Below are positions 61,595 through 64,000 of a DNA stretch of 64,000 nucleotides, in pieces. Position numbers and translations under genes: made by a program. Each line of letters begins with the position of its first letter. Position 1 is the first letter of the stretch. Where the stretch lies: assembly GCF_014633365.1 (NCBI RefSeq), contig NC_068345.1:12656058-12720057 (forward strand). Direction: 5' to 3'. The DNA is from Diospyros lotus (lineage: Eukaryota > Streptophyta > Magnoliopsida > Ericales > Ebenaceae). The notes beneath the pieces were generated by a model, which was not told the DNA's origin, made no database searches, and saw only the letters and a program-made list of their open reading frames with translations.

Positions 61595-61631
61595 TTTTGT
61601 TCGGGAGGGAGGGAGGGAGGACGGACGAGAC

Positions 61632-61656
61632 TAGGGTTTTGGCGAGGCTAGGGTTT
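61632..61656 (-). promoter_or_regulatory. RPL4: Two telo boxes in the RPL4 5' region
   Basis: On the minus strand AAACCCTA occurs at 61639-61632 and 61656-61649, 38-62 bases upstream of the ATG. Telo boxes near the transcription start are typical of plant ribosomal protein and other translation genes. A TGGGCT word (site II-like) at about 61743-61748 on the plus strand fits the same promoter class. Confidence 0.8.
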
Positions 61657-61699
61657 CGGCAGGGACGTTAGGTTTAGAAGCAGAATATGTAGAAGGGAT

Positions 61700-63737
61700 T
61701 AGGGTAGACGCTGGTCCTATCTGTTGTTGGGTCTGAGTCCATTGGGCTTTCGGATCAATTCAGATAGAACCCAATTAAGATTTTATCTCACTTTTTAATT
61801 TATTAAATGCCTCCAAACGCAGTACTTTATGTCACTAAATCATTCAAATTTTTAGATAAGTAAAAAAAAATAAAAAAGCTTGGAAGGTGTAAATTTAAGT
61901 AGTGTTTGTTAATTAAAATATAGACTAAAAAAAATAGAATATGAAAAGTATCCTATAAAAAATATTTTTTATTGTATTTGTTAAATTTATTTAAAAATAT
62001 ATTATGTGAGTTCTTATTTTAAACTTTTTAAATAAATTTATATTTTTTTTCTTCTGGTAAATTATCTTAACCTTTACAAATAAGTTATCTTGATACAACT
62101 TTATCTTATTCATTTTAATAAATATTACTTTAGAGTGACAAACATGTTTAATTTGTCTTTAAAAACAACAAAGCAAATAGTTAAAGAGGCAAATATTGTT
62201 TTTGTTTGCACATACGGCATTTAGAAAGATAAATAGTGTTTTCGTCTCTAAGAATAGCAAACTAACTTAACTTTTAGAGTCATATTATTAAAGACAAATC
62301 ATATTTCTGCTTCTAAAATAACAAAGTTAATTTTATTAGGGCAAATTATTATTATTAGAGGCAAATATGTTTTATTTGCCTCTAAAATTAATAAATGTCG
62401 ACTAATTATTAGGGACAAATACTATTTTTACTATAAAAATGTCAAATTTTAACTTTTACAAACAAATTAATTATTGAAGATAGAGAGCATTTCTGGCTAT
62501 AAAAACAAGAAAGTTAACTTGCTTTATAGTTAATTAGATATATGTATTGACAGGGAAAAAAATAATTAGATATATGAATGGTATATCTCTACTTTTTTTT
62601 TATTACTTAAGTTGATATAATCTTTCAATTATATCAACACAATCCTGATCCGGTTGACCTCGTTCGCAACACCTTGGACCCTTTACTTAGACGAAATACT
62701 CTTCTTTGGCTGATTCAAAAATAAATAAATTTAATTATTGTAATTTGACAATAACAAAAATTAAGGTTTGATGCATCTTATGTTGACGTTAAGCTTTCAT
62801 TCTAATTATTTTTAGAATTTTAGTTGTTTAACTATTGTAGGGTTTATTTTACTATTTTATAGAAAGATTTAATTCTTTCCTAGTTTCTATTTTATCTTTA
62901 ACTTAACTTTATTTATTTTTTAAGTAGGATTACTTTAACTATTAGAATAGGGATTGAAAAACCTGTATAAATATGAGAGCCTTAAAATCCTATTTTATTC
63001 AATTAGGAACATAATTTTATTTCATATAACTAAGAGAGTTTTCTCTTGTTCTTAAACATTTGTGCTTATGTGAAAAGATACGGGGTTCGTTTGGCAAAGC
63101 GGTTTGACCACTTATAAGCTATATTAACAGCTTACAAGTTGTTAATAAAAGTTTGCAAGGTGTTTGACTGCACCTCACTAGCATTTTACAAAAGTTATTG
63201 AGAGATAATTTTTGTAAAATGCTGTTTATTTAGAAGTTGGATTGACCAAGCATTTTGCCATTTTACCCTCATATTTTTGTTAATTTCTAACCATGCCCTT
63301 TTCTTTAACCTTTGCCTCCTGCCTTTTTCTCCTTCTTCAGCTCTTTCGGCCGCCACCGTTGACCATCGCCTTTGCCCCCATCAGTTGCTTCTTGCCAGCA
63401 ATTACCCTTGTCGGCAACATCAGCCGTCATCTCCGCTACCGTTGCTCCCATCATCTTTTCCGTTGCACGCGTTCGTCGCCTCGATCTGCTTCAAGATCGT
63501 CGCCGTCGATTATCGCTAGTTGTTCATTGCCCCATCGGCCACTGTCCATCGCCGTTTGTTCTTTGCCTCCCTTCCTCCCACTGTTGTCTGTGTGTATATA
63601 TGTATATATATATATATAACAGCAATAACACATAATAATATATAAACATTTATATATACATATAATAATATATCTTTAATAATTATGTATAATTTATTAA
63701 CATTTAATGATAAAATTTTACATCATTCAACAACATG
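61700..63737. other. AT-rich upstream flank of RPL4 with decayed repeat pieces
   Basis: No gene is supported. 62150-62530 holds five or so related 'gaggcaaat...tttgcctctaaaa' words that recall subterminal repeats of CACTA transposons, but no CACTA end was found. 62740-63060 has a plus-strand TATA-like CTGTATAAATATGAGAG (about 62962) and could be an LTR/TRIM fragment. 63085-63240 ('cgtttggcaaag...acttataagct') resembles a MITE arm. GC-rich 63330-63590 has overlapping frames in both strands without motif. Confidence 0.4.
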
Positions 63738-64000
63738 TGTAACGCCCTGTTCTTCCAACACGCATTAACTTGATATTTTGAGGATATATTTTTTTTCTCA
63801 ACGTAAATTAAACTCCGATAATCCAGATCTACCATCTTAGCATATCGACTTAAGGGAATAAACTAAGATAAGTAATATTATCACATCAGCGGAAGCAAGA
63901 TCGAAATCTCAATAATACATAATCGTAATTCCTTTTGTTGTTATCAAAATACAACAATTAGAATTTTTAAGAGTGGGATGCTTGTGGATGCCGAGGTTTC
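63738..64000 (+). repeat. Start of a gypsy-type LTR, runs off the window
   Basis: TGTAACGCCCTGTTCTTCC is the usual start of a plant gypsy LTR class. The right end lies outside the window, so this is a partial call. Confidence 0.5.

Overview
This window is nuclear DNA from a flowering plant, most likely a dicot. The evidence is plant Ty1/copia and Ty3/gypsy LTR retrotransposons, an RTE-type LINE, a Helitron, a cytosolic ribosomal protein gene with plant telo-box promoter elements, and the last exon of an AIG1/IAN-type GTPase gene. The species cannot be read from the sequence. A 100-N assembly gap lies at 33501-33600. Most of the window is a layered pile of transposable elements, nearly all with broken frames.

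Layout, left half. 1-3239: the 3' part of one LTR element with its LTR, abutting an inverted LTR fragment. 3240-11056: an old patchwork of copia pol (minus), a ~2 kb 'family A' LTR (minus), a decayed gypsy element (plus) and a copia gag with PBS and LTR (minus). 11057-16902: non-coding DNA with a ~1 kb tandem duplication, a 5'-truncated RTE LINE (minus), then an intact final exon of an AIG1-like GTPase. 17338-18093: two inverted copies of the last exon and 3' UTR of ribosomal protein L4, whose complete gene lies 42 kb away. 18094-21278: LTR-like and decayed retroelement ORF sequence. 21279-31700: a copia element with a family A LTR, PBS, leader and gag; its LTR is split by a 5.5 kb Sirevirus-like copia (23198-28729, perfect TSD), which itself carries a solo LTR (24763-25634, perfect TSD). 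A third family A LTR, inverted, runs into the gap.

Layout, right half. 33601-36612: a Tat/Ogre-like gypsy fragment with gag and two tandem-repeat arrays. 36613-43671: a series of LTRs of three or four families. 45010-52460: a complete copia element on the minus strand (perfect TSD, both LTRs, PBS, PPT); its gag-pol stays in one frame and is broken only by nine stop codons. 52919 onward: a gypsy-type LTR region interrupted by a 3.07 kb non-autonomous Helitron (55505-58573). 59285-61594: the only complete host gene, RPL4 (two exons, 407 codons, minus). 61700-64000: AT-rich flank with decayed element pieces; another gypsy-type LTR begins at 63738.

Functionally, the host content is one housekeeping gene (RPL4) and one GTPase exon. 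The rest records nested insertions, whose relative order can be read from TSDs and interruptions. I found no unmistakably new gene system. The most unusual structures are the inverted RPL4 terminal-exon palindrome, the Helitron built largely from ~250-bp AT-rich repeats, and the repeated-motif arrays inside the LTRs.
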